Shown here: piece after piece, positions 35,512 to 49,690 of the stretch
How positions within the stretch are numbered: position 1 is the first letter of the stretch
How the letters are laid out: every line of letters begins with the position of its first letter
Made by a program: the position numbers and the translations under genes
Origin: Diphasiastrum complanatum
Lineage: Eukaryota > Streptophyta > Lycopodiopsida > Lycopodiales > Lycopodiaceae
Length of the DNA stretch: 64,000 nucleotides
Reading direction: 5' to 3'
Assembly: GCA_029204225.1 (NCBI GenBank)
Contig: CM055097.1
Location: 8,077,411 to 8,141,410, forward strand
The notes under the pieces: generated by a model
What the model was told of the DNA's origin: nothing
The model's database searches: none
Seen by the model: only the letters and a program-made list of their open reading frames with translations

Positions 35512-35896
35512 AACAGAGTTACACAACTAGTGCTGGTTATGCACAACATGTACAACAGGGCAATGCCATGTGGGCAACATCAAGTGAGGAGCAATCTCCT
35601 AAGATGTCAATATGCAGCAGTTGGGATTCGAGTCTGCGCCTTGCCGGTCACAATCATCTTCGATGGACATTTTAGAAAATCCATTTTAGATCTTTGGTTC
35701 ACTCATATTTGATGAGAAGACATAGATAGGATGACTGTTTCTATTCTCAATGTTACTTTTTATTTTATTTGTCATCTAGACCACTTGTCTCTAATGGACA
35801 ATAATTAAAGTCGAGTCGAGTCGAGTTAGATCAAGTCTCTCTCTTAATATGCCTCATGCACTCTCTTTACGTTGCTCATTGTCAATGTCATCATCA

Positions 35897-35961
35897 TCGT
35901 CATCTCTCTCTCTCTCTCATACACTCTTTACCTCACTCTGTGTCATCGCGCACGCGCGCGC

Positions 35962-36051
<90 letters not shown>

Positions 36052-36200
36052 ACAATACTAAAAGTCAAGTCAAGTCAAACCAAGTCTCTCTCTCTCTCTC
36101 ATACACTCTTTACCTCACTCATTGTTTTTGCACTCCCTCTCTCTCTCTCTCTCATACATCACTCATTGTCATTGCACTCTCTCTCTCTCTCTCTCAAGCA
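35897..36200. repeat. (CT)n/(AC)n compound repeat with higher-order unit
   Basis: (AC)41 at 35964-36046 is framed by (CT)n tracts and repeated phrases CATACACTCTTTACCTCACT and CACTCATTGT(C)ATTGCACT. The phrases recur at about 36100, 36145 and again at 36650-36740. Confidence 0.9.
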
Positions 36201-36572
36201 TGCCATATGTAAACCTAGCATCTAGGATATGCCTCCAGGATGTGCTTCCAAGACTTGATTTGCTGGGGGCTACGACTACATGGCTAAAATCAAATTGAAG
36301 ACATCTCGAATGTGCATATCAGACAATCAACATGTAGAGATCAATGGGCCAAGAAAGAAAATAAATGAATAAAGTTAAAGGCCAAGAAAGCCACCGAAAC
36401 TTTTAGCAACATTGTCGAGGGAACATTTCACCTAGGGTTAGTGGTTATCTCATAAGGTGGTTACTTGAGTCCCTAGATGCAAAAGGTATCTAGAAATGTC
36501 TCATTTGGACTTCCCGATTTGAGGCCTCTTGAGAAGTTTGCCTCCAATTGACGTGCATCCCCATGCATTGCT

Positions 36573-36575
<3 letters not shown>

Positions 36576-36651
<76 letters not shown>

Positions 36652-36747
36652 TTTCTTTACCTCACTCATTGATTGTCATTGTTCTCCCTCTCTATACAAA
36701 CATTCTTTACACCTCACTCATGGTCATTGTTCAACCCTCGCTTGCAC

Positions 36748-36814
<67 letters not shown>
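36576..36814. repeat. (CT)n-(AC)n compound microsatellites
   Basis: Two (CT)n(AC)n pairs (36576-36651 and 36747-36814), separated by CTTTACCTCACTCATTG-type phrases shared with 35.9-36.2 kb. Confidence 0.95.
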
Positions 36815-36817
<3 letters not shown>

Positions 36818-37905
36818 CATATGGAATGTGGCCCCTCATGGACATGATCACGATTAGACTCAAGTGTATGGAGAATCTAGAATGTGGATACAATGATCAA
36901 TGAAAAACATTTGAAAAAGTTACAATATATGAAAGAAATATATTTGAAAACAGAACGTGGATACAAGGAATGAAAAAGACAATAATGTTACCCCCCGGGA
37001 AGTGATGCTGATCTCATTTCAATGCTTTTTGATCTCATATCAATGGGCCAACCATTATTTTATCTTCTCACCTTCTATTTTCACTCAAACCCACCTCTAC
37101 TTGTGTGCACAAGTCCACTTTTAGCTTTCCACGCTTGGATCTTCTAAGATTTGAATTCCCAGACAAATCATCACCATTGCAATTTCCAGCATGAATAATA
37201 TATGAATAAAACTTGCATATGGCAGAAATTTGAAGGAAGGATGGAGTAATTAGCACAGCCTTTGCTTCAAGTCTGGACGTGCTATCATGGGGGGTTGGAT
37301 GCTGTGAATCTTATCTTGATTCACTCCCACTCTCGGGCAGAATATCCCTCTCATCATGATCGCAGCAGTAGCAACAGGAACAGTGACACAAGAATTGATA
37401 TAAGATGATTGCTGATTGCTGATACAAGTTACAAGAGAAAAACGTTGTTGCGGGTCTTAGATTCGCCTCAATAGCAAGAAATTGCATGTGGGCTGTGGTG
37501 GGATTCATAGGAAGCATTCCGGGAGGTCTTTTGCAAGTTTTGTTTTTCAGATCTGTCATCTCAACAGGTGGGCTGTTCATGAGGCTGTAGATAATTGAGG
37601 GAAGTAAGTACTTTAATATTTGTATGGTCGTGGCAGCCTTCTCAGTTTCTGCTCACAGGAATCTGCCAAGCTGTTTCAATACTTGGAAAATCTGCATTGT
37701 CAAGAAGAAACAAGCGACAATTGTGCCTTGTTGGGTTGATGCAATTATCCTGTGGATGCTTTCGCATTTCTTGTTGGCAAGCATCTTAAGCTTTGGGATG
37801 CTAGATTTGAATACCACATAGTTTGGAACTTACACAGAATGCTGTTTCAAGTCTTTTTGCGTTGATAACCGGAAAGTAGATAGAAGAGTAGAGTAAAAGA
37901 GACCC
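36815..37905. other. Upstream region of the 37.9-kb gene
   Basis: No motif-bearing frame. The last few hundred bases are plausibly promoter and 5' UTR of the two-exon gene starting at 37906. The minus-strand frame at 37311-37580 looks like a shadow. Confidence 0.4.
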
Positions 37906-39025
37906 ATGGCAGCTTCGTTCTACGATAACTTTGTGGTCGCAAAGGATGGATCTGTGGAATCTCTATGTTCTTACCAAGCCAGGATCAACAAACCCAAGAA
38001 AACTAGAAGCAAAGGCCCAGCGCTTGTTTTCGCCTTCACTGAAGAGGAGCAACAAAACCTGGAGCAGCAAAAGCTAGAGCAGGAGAAGTCTTCATTGCTA
38101 GAGTATAAGAAGTCTGCGATGGCCAAAGCCTTTTCCAAAATTGCAACTTTCTCTTATTTGAAGAACATGCGGGTATCTGGTGGAACTACTGCAGAAAACA
38201 GCGGATCAAATCGAATCATGTCCAACTCCTCCACTGTTCCAGACTCGACAGCTGTTCGCGCTCACTCATTTCCTGTAAGATTTCCTCGCCTTCTACTTTT
38301 CTCCGAAGGAATAGCAAAGTACTAAAAAGTCTAGCTCTCCATTTTGTTCTGATTGCACGTCTGCCACCTTCTTCCGAGTTTGTTGCCCTTTCACTTTTCT
38401 TGTCCTCTGTATGTATTGTTTGATACTCTAGGATGCTTTGGGATTTCATGTTTCTCATTAAAATACTGTTTCTGGCGCATGATCATTGATCTTTCATTGC
38501 CAGTGGAGGCAATAGCTCCTCAGCCAAGGAATAATCAACAGAGCCTTTGCTACTTCTAAGTTATGTTTCATGAACAATTACTCCTTTTTTTATACCATGT
38601 CATCAATCAATAGATGCATAGATGGTATCCACTGAGTCAATATCTCAGATAAGGCCATTTGAGAAAGGATGTATAGTCATTAGGAATAAGTCTGTCAGAT
38701 CTGCTTTGATTTTGAAAATTGCTGGAAACAACAAATGAAGCTATATTAAACTGAAATATTTTCTACGATGTTACTTCTTGTTGTCCTGATTTTTTACAGA
38801 TGTTTGCAGACTGCATCAGGCCTAAGATCCGCACTAAAAGATCGTCATGAGGAGACTGGGTCATGTCCCAGGTCAAAGCAACATGTCAAATGGGCATCTG
38901 ATGTTGAAGAGTCTACTAACAAAATCAATTTTAATTCATCTGGACAACTGATTGTCTGCTCAACAGCCATTCCTTTCCAAAACAAGGAACATGGGCAGCT
39001 AGCAAGCAGTGATGGCCACAAGTAA
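37906..39025 (+). CDS. Plant protein of unknown function with VKWASDV motif, two exons
   Basis: Exon 1 is 37906-38274 (ATG, MAASFYDNFVVAKDGSVESL) and ends at a GTAAGA donor. Exon 2 is 38810-39025, after a TTTGCAG acceptor, and ends with TAA. Both are phase 0, giving 194 residues. A second acceptor 9 bases upstream would change frame and stop early, which favours the chosen site. The N-terminal half is basic, with a Glu/Gln-rich helix (TEEEQQNLEQQKLEQEKSSL, predicted coiled coil). The C-terminal half has GLRSALKDR...RSKQHVKWASDVEES, which resembles the SALK...VKWAxDVYDPP motif I recall from uncharacterised plant proteins. No membrane segment or enzyme motif. Function unknown, but splice sites and composition suggest a genuine host gene. 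Confidence 0.6.
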
Positions 39026-40861
39026 AGAGAGAAAGGGAGAAGATATGCTTCTTCGAGCAGGTCTGAACCTGGTTGCTATTAACAATCTCTAGAAAGTGGG
39101 TTTCAGCATGTTGCATAGCCTATGCTTGTGATATTCTTGGTAAATCAACTGTTTCAGGCTTTATGACCTCCCTCTTTGGATCAGCTTATATCCTGACATG
39201 TTTAAGTGCTTTTGTCTTCGCTTTTCATACCATGCTTTTGCAATTTTGAACTTGATGTGCTCCATTGGACTCGACTCTTGTCTCATTGTGATTATTTAAT
39301 TTTTTGAGCAGGGAGATGCTAAAGCTCGGTTGAGTGTATACACAGACAATCAAACTTGGCATCAAGTTCCTTTGCAAGTGCACAAGCTTGCGTATATGAA
39401 GGGGCAATCGATATTAATATGCATTACTCTAGAAAATGTCCAAGTAATCATCTTCATGTAGGCATGGTGCTGAAGGTGGAAGACTGTTTTACATCATTGC
39501 CTTGTGCAGGTTAATTTGAGCCCATCATTCAGCTAGATTTGTAGGGCTTCTGCCATACCTTTTCTAATGCTCTCTTGCTGGTGCACGATGACTACTAGTT
39601 TGAAACCTTGGCAATCAGTTGGATGTAAGGTGATCTTGTGAATATAATTACCTTGTATTTCTATGAAATAGATTTTCCGGACATGATATGATTGCTATGG
39701 ATTTTAAGGTGAAATCTTTGAGTGTGGATGAAGTGCTCTAAGTTTTTTTGTTGCTCAAACAGCAGCTTGTGCTCACAGATTTCTAATGGAGATTAGATCT
39801 TTACTGCTTGGGAAAAAAAAGCAGTAAAATCTTTTTGAGCAAACGAAATCAACACGTTCTCATCCCAATCTAGTTGTGGGAAAACTTATTTCCATGTGGG
39901 TTTTCATGAGGGGAACTTGCTTCTCCTACCTCTACATGTCCTCCTTTTTGGATATATGGAGAAACAACATACAAATTTTTCATGAAATGATGAATTCACG
40001 TTTTCCATCTCAGAAGATGAAAGAAAGATTTTTACTATTTAGCCTTGGACCTTTGGTCTTGAATTCTTTTAACTTCCTCTCTTATTCATGTTTTAAGTGA
40101 GAAACTTAAAATCTTTGCATGACCTTTTGGCTCTTCCTCTTTTTATCCTCCTTTCCACATTATGCATTGCATGTGAAAGGTGTTGAGTAAGATGCACCTT
40201 GTTGACACAATAGGAAGATCTTGTCATATGATCGCTTAAATGTCCAGAAGTTGGAATACGTTGAATGGAAAAAGGTGTCTAGTAGGTAGCACTTTACTTA
40301 TATGGATAAGTGAAGGATTGAAATGAAATTTTATTAAATCAATTAGCATGGGTCAAGAAGGAAAGGAGTCTCACAATATGGACACAACTAACAATAAGGT
40401 CCTCCAATAAGTGGTGAGTTGCCTCCTTTATTCTTCTTGAGGTCACAAGTCCGCCACAAAAATGAAAAAGATCAACCAAGTCCCCTAGACTTTTAAACGA
40501 GGACTGCATGAATTTATGTGGCAAGAGCTATTGGGAAGGATGGAGATGATAGACAATGCATCAATGTATATTTGATGGTTTCCAAATGATTTACTATTTA
40601 TTTCCTATCCCAAAAGGGTAGGCATCATACATTTTATTTGAAAGCACCCTGTTGAGTTGACTATTCTAAAAATTTATATATTGCAATGTTCTAAACTCAA
40701 TGAAGACACATGCAAGATTGGCGTTTGGAGGAAGTGTCTTTTTGCTCATGTTGAGACTAAGGCTTCAATTTTTTTTTTGAAGAGGAATGCTATTGTCCGC
40801 AAAAGAGCAAATGCATTTACCATATACACTTTAGCTTGCTAGCATATAGAAATTTGAGTAT
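39026..40861. other. Intergenic, no supportable gene
   Basis: The first part is likely 3' UTR of the gene to the left. The remainder holds short frames without motifs, next to a gypsy relic on the right. Confidence 0.4.
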
Positions 40862-42400
40862 TTAACTAAAATCAGGAAACCTTTCAAATCTTGAAATATG
40901 TGGTAGATTCATTCGAGAGAAAGAATTTCTTTCGAGGGGATCAATCGATGCAGCAGCCCATTCAAATTGCTTGATGCGGCTTCTAGAAAATGATGTCAAA
41001 CCAAGAGTTTCTCTAGGTTGAGTAGTGTTTGTTAGTGGAGAACATTTCGAAATGATCAAGATCAGTCATAATTTCATCCGGGTTGACTATATGTCTCAAA
41101 TATTCTACATTTCCTAACATGGAAGGGCCCTTACTAATTTTTGTTAAAAAAAAACATAAATCATAAAACCTAGAAGACTTTCTAAACATCCTTCAAACGT
41201 TCCCCTTTTTCTAGAGGAGAAAAAATGGAGAGATTTAGTAAATAATTAATCAAGTCTAGAAAATGATTGGAGCATTTGTGAGTCCAAAAGGTGCCTTATA
41301 AAACGTATACATACGACTCTTTACTCTAAAGTCAATCTTGTGCTCATACTCTTTTTTGATTTTGATATGATGATATCTTGATATCTATTCAATCTTGCCC
41401 TTATGGCTTATCCAAAAGATCATTAATTGTAGGAATTAGAAAACTATTTTAATGGTGGCCTTGTCAAAGTCCCTATAGTCCATGCACATCATGGAAGTTT
41501 TATCATTCTTTATGACAAGTAGGATATATGATGCAAAATGTTTGTGTACTTCTTGTCTAAAAGCTATTGTGATTGCTTTGAAACCTCTTCCTCTTGCACC
41601 TTTGATATTTTCTCAAAATCCTACAGAGAGGCTTAACCTCCAAATGAATGACATGATGCAAAATCCCTTCTAGTTGATTACACATATTTGCAAAGACATC
41701 TTTGTAACAATCAAATAAAGTTGGTCCTTCACCTGAGTATCATTGGTTATCATTTAAATGACATTTCTATCCACTTTTAGTTCGTAGATACCCACATTTC
41801 TTTGAAGTTTGCTTTTCAAGCTTTTTGGGTGATATGACCTCGATTTGACCAAATGTAAATTAGTCTAATTTAAATAGCTTAACCATCTTGCCTAATTTTG
41901 ATATAGAGCTCTTGAAAATCCACTATGAATGCACTCGAAGTTCTAAGAATATCGACAATGAAGAACCATATCAATTAGTTTCAATTTAAGAACATAGAAT
42001 GTCGTTTATGTAAATGTACACAATTCCTTACTCTAGCAAGTTGGCAACTTCTTATATAGTTGAACAATCTATTAGCAATCTCAACCTTCATACCATTTTG
42101 GAAGTCAATAATAGACACACAACTATGGTGCTTATGGAATTGTGGATGATGATCCCTTTGTCCCCCAAAATGAAAAACTTTTTCCTTCGATGCCACTCTA
42201 CAACTAGATAGCTTTAGAATCTTTTGAACCCTCAAACAAACCATGAGAAATTTGGACACTAAGATCATATGGAAAGAACTATTAATCACTTTTGTACCAC
42301 CTTCATAGTTACCATAAGTTTTTTTGTAAAATTCCACTCTTAATAGTCTCTCCATCTATTTCAATATAGAAGAATTCCAAAATGAGAATCATTTTTTACA
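40862..42400 (-). pseudogene. Ty3/gypsy protease linker-RT relic
   Basis: Minus strand. A pre-RT linker (42355-41981: SKEKVFHFGGQRDHHPQFHK, DFQNGMKVEIANRLFNYIRS). RT pieces (about 41520-41240: MCMDYRDFDKATIK, then FYKAPFGLTNAPIIF). The RT/RNase H connection (41059-40862: PRETLGLTSFSRSRIKQFEW, ERNSFSR). Many stops, and the catalytic YxDD block was not found. An old insertion. Confidence 0.7.
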
Positions 42401-44197
<1,797 letters not shown>

Positions 44198-44279
44198 TCT
44201 AACTTTGAGGAGTCAGATACAATAAAATCGATTTTGGTCATTTGATCTCTGTCATCTGATGATCATACATCTCATCCTC

Positions 44280-45062
44280 AATATCTATGTATCTTCTCAT
44301 CTTCTAACGCGTCCTCCTACAAGGAAACAAATATAGCCTGATGTGGACTTTCTGGTATCCACGTCTCATGCCCATTCTGAATCTGAATAAGTGACTAATG
44401 TAAGTGCAGCTTATGTATTACCATTATAGTACAAAGCGTAGTGCTTCATAGCTTGAATGTACTTCAGTACTCTTTGCAGAGCCTTCCAATGTTGTAAGCC
44501 TGGATTGGACATGTATTGAGACAATGTGCTTATCACATATGCTAGATCAGGTTGTGTGTAGATCATAAAATACATTATAGACCCGATTATTGACTGATAA
44601 GCGTATCTGCACATTTCTTGTTGTTCTGCTTGAGTTCTGGAGCACATGTCTTTTGATAGTTTGGATCCTGGATCCATGGGTGTGTCTATCAGCTTACAAT
44701 CCTCCATGCCATATATGTGAAGTACATTGGATAGATAGGCTTCTTGGCTTATAGCGATCCTTCTACTTGCACGATCTCTAGTGATCTCCATACTGCGTAG
44801 GTAATGAACTAGGCCTAAATCAGTCATCTCAAATTCTGATGAAAGCAAAGATTTTGTTTCATATAGTAATTGATTTGAATTGATGATAATTAATGAATCA
44901 TCTACATATAGGGCTGTTATTACATAGCTTGACCCTTTACATTTGAGATACACATTTGAATATGCAGAGCAAGAAGTAAAGTTGCGTTGCAACAAGAAGT
45001 GATTAATTCGTTCATACAAGGCCCTGGGAGCTTGCTTGAGGCCATAAAGTGTTGGAAAGAAG
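44280..45062 (-). pseudogene. Ty1/copia RT-RNase H fragment
   Basis: Minus strand. RT begins abruptly at LYGLKQAPRALYERINHFLL (about 45050) and includes the catalytic box TALYVDDSLIII (about 44920), SQEAYLSNVLHIYGMEDCKL, TPMDPGSKLSKD, SIIGSIMYF and TQPDLAYVISTLSQYMSNPG. It continues into the RNase H start, YSDSEWA...DTRKSTSGYICFLVGG (about 44390-44300), before ending near the (TA)n tract. The reading frame from 45106 to 44411 is open. It is truncated on both sides, with the 5' break coinciding with a candidate LTR. Confidence 0.85.
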
Positions 45063-45987
45063 TGATAGCAATAATGACAAGTCGAAGGCAGTGAACGACT
45101 TATCAAGTGTGGTGGAATGGAGCCTGCTTTCCTAATGCATGACTACGCCTATCAATATTGAACAAAACATAATGACAGAAACACGTTCAATCTTATAGTA
45201 ACTAACTTTGAAATCGTCAATACTACAGTGATTACATAGCCAAACAATAAAATATTAAATTATAAAAAAAAAAAACTATATGAGATTTATCAACTACAAA
45301 ACAATCAACAGATGCACACGTTCTGATATGATATTGAACGCAATAAAGGATAGATTGATATAGCATGAAACAAATGGTGATGAGCACAAGACAATTGTGG
45401 ATAGAAACCGCGTACTCTAAGCTATTTATGAGTAATTGACTTTGTCTAAATTATGCTTCCGCTAATAAGCAGTAAGCGCTAATAGCAAAACTCTAAATGA
45501 ACTCAAGAGTGTTCAGCTTGAAAGCTTGAGAGAGCTCAAGAGTGCTCAAGAGTGTTCAGGCTTGAAAGCTTGAGAGAGATGCTACAATACTCTATGAATA
45601 ATTTGAAAAGCATTAGAAATAATAGAAGTATGATCAACTATTAATACTAAGCAAAATGTGGCTCGTCCGTTAGGACAACTAATTAGGTCGTAGATCTTAA
45701 TGGCCAGTTGGCCATCACGAGCTCACATCCGTCCAGTTAGTACTTCTTGAAAATTTACTTGCTAAACGGTTAGGGCAAGTCTGTAGCTTTAATTCAAGTG
45801 GAACAATGAACTATCTTTCACCCGATAAGATTCATCCGATGATGTCCGAAATGTCGAAGCCACCTGTGAGCGATTCATGAGTATTTCTGCAGATTGTGTA
45901 GAAACATGCATAAAACTGCAGAACTGGATAATAAGTGGATAGAGATTAAATGATCGATAAGTCGATAATCAGGAGAATAATTCAACA
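45063..45987 (-). mobile_element. Candidate copia LTR
   Basis: On the minus strand it starts TGTTGAATTATTC right behind ATTAATGGGGAG (purine tract) that follows a copia RNase H end. It could end at ...TGCTATCA where the other copia RT resumes, giving a TG...CA unit of about 925 bp. It contains a ~40-bp tandem duplication (about 45500-45580) with AGTGTTCAG and CTTGAAAGCTTGAG. The far end is uncertain. Confidence 0.55.
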
Positions 45988-45994
45988 CTCCCCA

Positions 45995-46262
45995 TTAATC
46001 TGAATCCATGAATTCTTTGACCTTCAAACTTAGTTTTGCACAAAATTTCTTGTATGCATCCAAGCTTAATGCTTTAGTAAAAATATCCACTGTCATACCT
46101 TGCGTTTGACAGTACTGCAAGTCAACCTCTTTGTCAAGAACTTTGCTTCTGACATAGTGATATTTAATTTCAATGTGAATGAAATCTAGGGTTGGCTGAT
46201 AAAGCAATGGCACTTTGATTATCACAAAATAGAATTGTCGGAGCATATTGATTCAGACTGAA
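45995..46262 (-). pseudogene. Ty1/copia RNase H C-terminus
   Basis: Minus strand: SLNQYAPTILFCDNQSAIAL (about 46255-46195), a frameshift near 46180, then HIEIKYHYVRSKVLDKEVDL and TVDIFTKALS, the standard end of copia RNase H. It is cut off upstream at about 46265 where the inverted repeat of a DNA transposon begins. It is therefore the visible tail of a copia element interrupted by that transposon. Confidence 0.85.
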
Positions 46263-46270
46263 TATATATA

Positions 46271-46396
46271 AAAGCGAAAAATTTTTTGAAACGTCCAGCT
46301 GATACCTACCACCATCCCACCACACAAAATCGCACAAGTTAGCACAGTGAGGAAGACAAGTGTCAATGCTGAACGTCGTTGTTATCCATGTCCAAA
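46271..46396 (+). repeat. Left terminal inverted repeat of DNA transposon
   Basis: About 126 bp whose reverse complement is found at 48920-49047 with roughly 80-85% identity by eye. Shared landmarks include ACCATCCCACCACA, AGTTAGCACAGTGA and GTTATCCATGTCCAAAA. Confidence 0.85.
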
Positions 46397-47689
46397 ATAA
46401 GTTTAACATCTTAACAACTTAAAATATTTGATGTAAAAGTGTATTCCAATCATCCCTATGTAAACATAATTACTAGTGATAGGTCTTCCCATACTATTAC
46501 CAATACTTGTGTATGGTTGTTTCTAGCCAAGTACATTACCCTAATACTTGCAAAAGGATAGGGGAAAATCCATGCCATACCAATCCCTACTAGTGTAGCA
46601 GTCCCCTGTACAAATCCATGTATATTAAGGGTGTCTAGGTTATCTGTATTTGTGTTATCATATATAGCCTTTATACATGGGAAGAGTAACTTGCAAAGTC
46701 ATCATAAGTGTAGTCATAGTTAACTAAGCATGCTTAGATTGAAAAATGGAAGAAATAAATGATGTAGTTTGTTTAATCCTGCTTATCGATACAAAAACAT
46801 CATCTTTAACTTACCACCATTCATATTCATAGTATAAACATTATCATCGCATTGTAAACCAATGAGCAAAGTAAAGTATTGTAGTACTAGCCTGAATAGA
46901 TGTCGCATACAAATCTTGTGAGGAAGTCATGTTTGTTTATGAAAGACGTTTCCTTCGAAGAGTCATTGCTTCAAAAGGTATTATCATCACTGTCCTTCCA
47001 GCAATGAAGGTGCAATTCCATTGCTCAAAAAGTGAATCCATTCAATCAAGTATTCTACAAAAGATAAAGTCGATGTTCCAACGAGTTTATTTGTGATCCG
47101 TGTAGCTAGAGTACATAGCTATATGCATATTCCCAAACTTGAACACATTGTAATAGAAATGTGCAGCCAGTGCTGGATCAGTATGCTCATATCCTACTTC
47201 AACATTGCACCATATTGTGCATAGATGAATACATCATTTACTCATTGTTTTAAGAGGAAAAAATCGCGATTTACAGCCTATACTTCCTTACAAAAGGAGT
47301 GGAACACATCAACATTTACTAATTGCTTCAAGCATGTGGTGGATCGTGATCCAACGCCCACTTTTCCTCATATTTTTGAATGAACTACTACTTTAAACGA
47401 GCATTCCTTCCTCATATTATCAAAATGACAACCTTTACAAACTGAAAAGAGTAAGAGAGCTTACCGTTCCATATGATGGTGTTAAAAGTCGGATCGTATA
47501 TGGGTGCTACCATGCATAAACAAGCATGAGAAGGAGGAGGTTCAAAGAAGGCATCGATGGTGGCACCCTGTTTTATAATCTTTTGATAGCATAATAATAG
47601 AGAGAAAGTCCATCGATGGAGACAAAGTTCATTAATGTTTTTTTTTTTTTAATAATTTTGAACCCAACCGATTTTTTGACGCCCAAATC
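46397..47689. other. Interior of DNA transposon without clear coding
   Basis: Between the left inverted repeat and the transposase-like gene. Minus-strand reading gives only fragments separated by many stops. Poly-T at about 47638-47650. Confidence 0.4.
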
Positions 47690-48570
47690 ATATGGCTTTA
47701 TTGAACAAGTTGTACAAATAATGTGTCATGCAGCTTATCATCTAATATGTAAAAATGAAGAGTCTTTTTAGCTGCACCTGCAGAGTTTCTGACATACATT
47801 ATGTGCACAAGTATCATGACCTGATTAGACTACCAGTGCATGGACTGTATCTTGTCCTGCATCTTGAACGAATAATTCTCCGCAAAGACATTGACTGAAA
47901 CAACAACATCCAAAGGAAATTTCAACAAGCAGTCTTTAGATTGTTGTGATTGCCACCGAAACGCAAAGTTATGTTTGATGAAAATTTTCAGATGTGCTAA
48001 AACCAGGTCAACAAAAACAGTGCTCCGCATTCTTTGCACTACCAAATCCTTTCTCTTATTGATAGAATCGCCCTCATCAACAAAGCCTGATGCAACGTCT
48101 GTAAAGATCTTCACAAACATCTCCCTATGTCTCATAGGGACATAATGGCAATGTGCAAATGTCGCATTTATTGCAGTCTCCAAACAAGCATTTTTTTGCA
48201 TGGTATTCTGAATTAGGAGGCTTTGCACATAAAAGTGATTCTCACATATTGTCGATGCTAGGACAAACAGATTGGTTTGCCTTGGAAATATCCAATTCCT
48301 AAATTTTGCAGTAGATGGAACATGTGCAGGCATGATCTTTTCCATGATAACCGAACGTGTTTTGTCTCATATGATTAAATGCCTCCTTAAAATATATCAT
48401 TTGCATATGGTACACACAGCAACAAGTGTACCACTCCTTCAGCTTCCGAACAAAATAAGGCTTCAATGCCTCAAAGCATCTAAGAGATATCCGCACTTCT
48501 GGGTGAGCTCTTCTGAATCTTTGGAGCAGTTCGACTTGTGGCCTAAAAACCTTATAGCTTACTAAAAGAA
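47690..48570 (-). pseudogene. Transposase-like gene of the inverted-repeat transposon, broken
   Basis: Minus strand. The first part (48570-48350) reads VELLQRFRRAHPEVRISLRC, then ALKPYFVRKLKEWYTCCCVY with H/C residues spaced like a zinc-binding motif (CCCVYH), then FNHMR. A second frame (48345-47830) ends in VVSVNVFAENYSFKMQDKIQ-SMHW. After a TAG stop the same frame continues NQVMILVHIMYVRN and HFYILDDKLHDTLFVQLV (to about 47690). The FAENY...QxxIQSxHW followed by HDTxFVQ pattern resembles what I recall from eukaryotic transposon proteins of no settled superfamily, possibly an RNase-H-fold transposase core. It has at least one frameshift (about 48345) and one stop. It is the only coding sequence between the two inverted repeats. 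Confidence 0.55.
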
Positions 48571-48919
48571 CATAATAATATGCCTAAAAATTACCACATA
48601 AGTTGATCCAAGCCGACTTGAACATTAAACCAAACTTAATTTGTGTGTAAAATTCATAGCAATATGAATCAAACGAGAAAAAAAAAAAAGAAAGCATGAA
48701 GAGTGTTAGTCAAAATTTCCAAACCATACAGTTGTATCATATTCCAAAATGTCACCACAATACTCCCTCCCCAATGGCATGGCTTCCTTGTGGATGTTTC
48801 AAGTCCAACAAAGAACTGCTTATGATACTATGCCTTCAACAGAGAAAAAACAAGGGCTACACCCCTTCCTAGAATTGGGAACGTTGACTATCTTTAACTC
48901 TATCAAAAACTCTCTCTCT

Positions 48920-49047
48920 ATTTTGGACATGGATAACAACTGACATTCAGCGTTGACACCCGTCTCCTTCACTGTGCTAACTCGTGCGGTTTTTTGTGGT
49001 GGGATGGTGGCAGATACTAGTTGGATGTTTTGAAATTTGTTTCGTTT
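48920..49047 (-). repeat. Right terminal inverted repeat of DNA transposon
   Basis: Partner of 46271-46396. A precise target-site duplication is not apparent at the outer edges. Confidence 0.85.
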
Positions 49048-49059
49048 TACGGTGTTTTT

Positions 49060-49690
49060 CTTTGAAGTATTATATGCTTTCAGTTATGTTTTACCTTGTT
49101 GGGTTATGAATAAAGGTTTCAAAAGGTTTGGTCTTGCTTTGGCAAGAGGAGTGTCGTTAATCTCTCTCTATGCATCTTTGTGGTGTAAATCCGACTATCC
49201 TTTGGTCGGGATAGTATCAAACCTTTAACTTACGTGAATTCATAGGCTAACAAAGGCTTTTTTTTCATGGTTTAGTCCTCAGGTTGGTTTCAAGATGTTG
49301 TTGATCTTGGTTACCAGGAGCCCCTACCTCCCCGTAATCGTTTCATTCAAATTTTGCAATTCTTTGAGATTATTGAATGTTAACAAATTGGAATGAAGAA
49401 TGTTCTAAAAGATACATTGATATGTTGGTATATTGTTGATATATTGGTAGTTTTATCATTGCTATAATGATTTGAGCTCATTGAATGTTAACAAATTGGA
49501 AAGAATAATGGTCTAATAGATACATTGTTATGTGCGTACATTTTTAACAAATAAAAAAATTATGTTGATGCAACAATTAGATCTATCAAGTATGAAGGAA
49601 ATGTCTATCAAACATAGTTTCAACGTTTTCTTGTTTTGGTATATAGGTTCTTCATCCTCATTTAGCATTGGAGACAATAATCCTCGTAAT
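49060..49690. other. Intergenic between two DNA transposons
   Basis: AT-rich, with a repeated phrase TTGAATGTTAACAAATTGGA (about 49373 and 49479, each followed by an ATTGATATGTTGG/CATTGTTATG segment). No gene recognised. Confidence 0.4.

Noticed and set aside
39876-40100. 74-codon ORF with hydrophobic and aromatic residues
   Set aside because: No motif, no splice context and AT-rich surroundings. Likely chance.
47891-48565. Plus-strand ORFs opposite the transposase-like gene
   Set aside because: The minus strand carries the recognisable motifs, so these are shadows.
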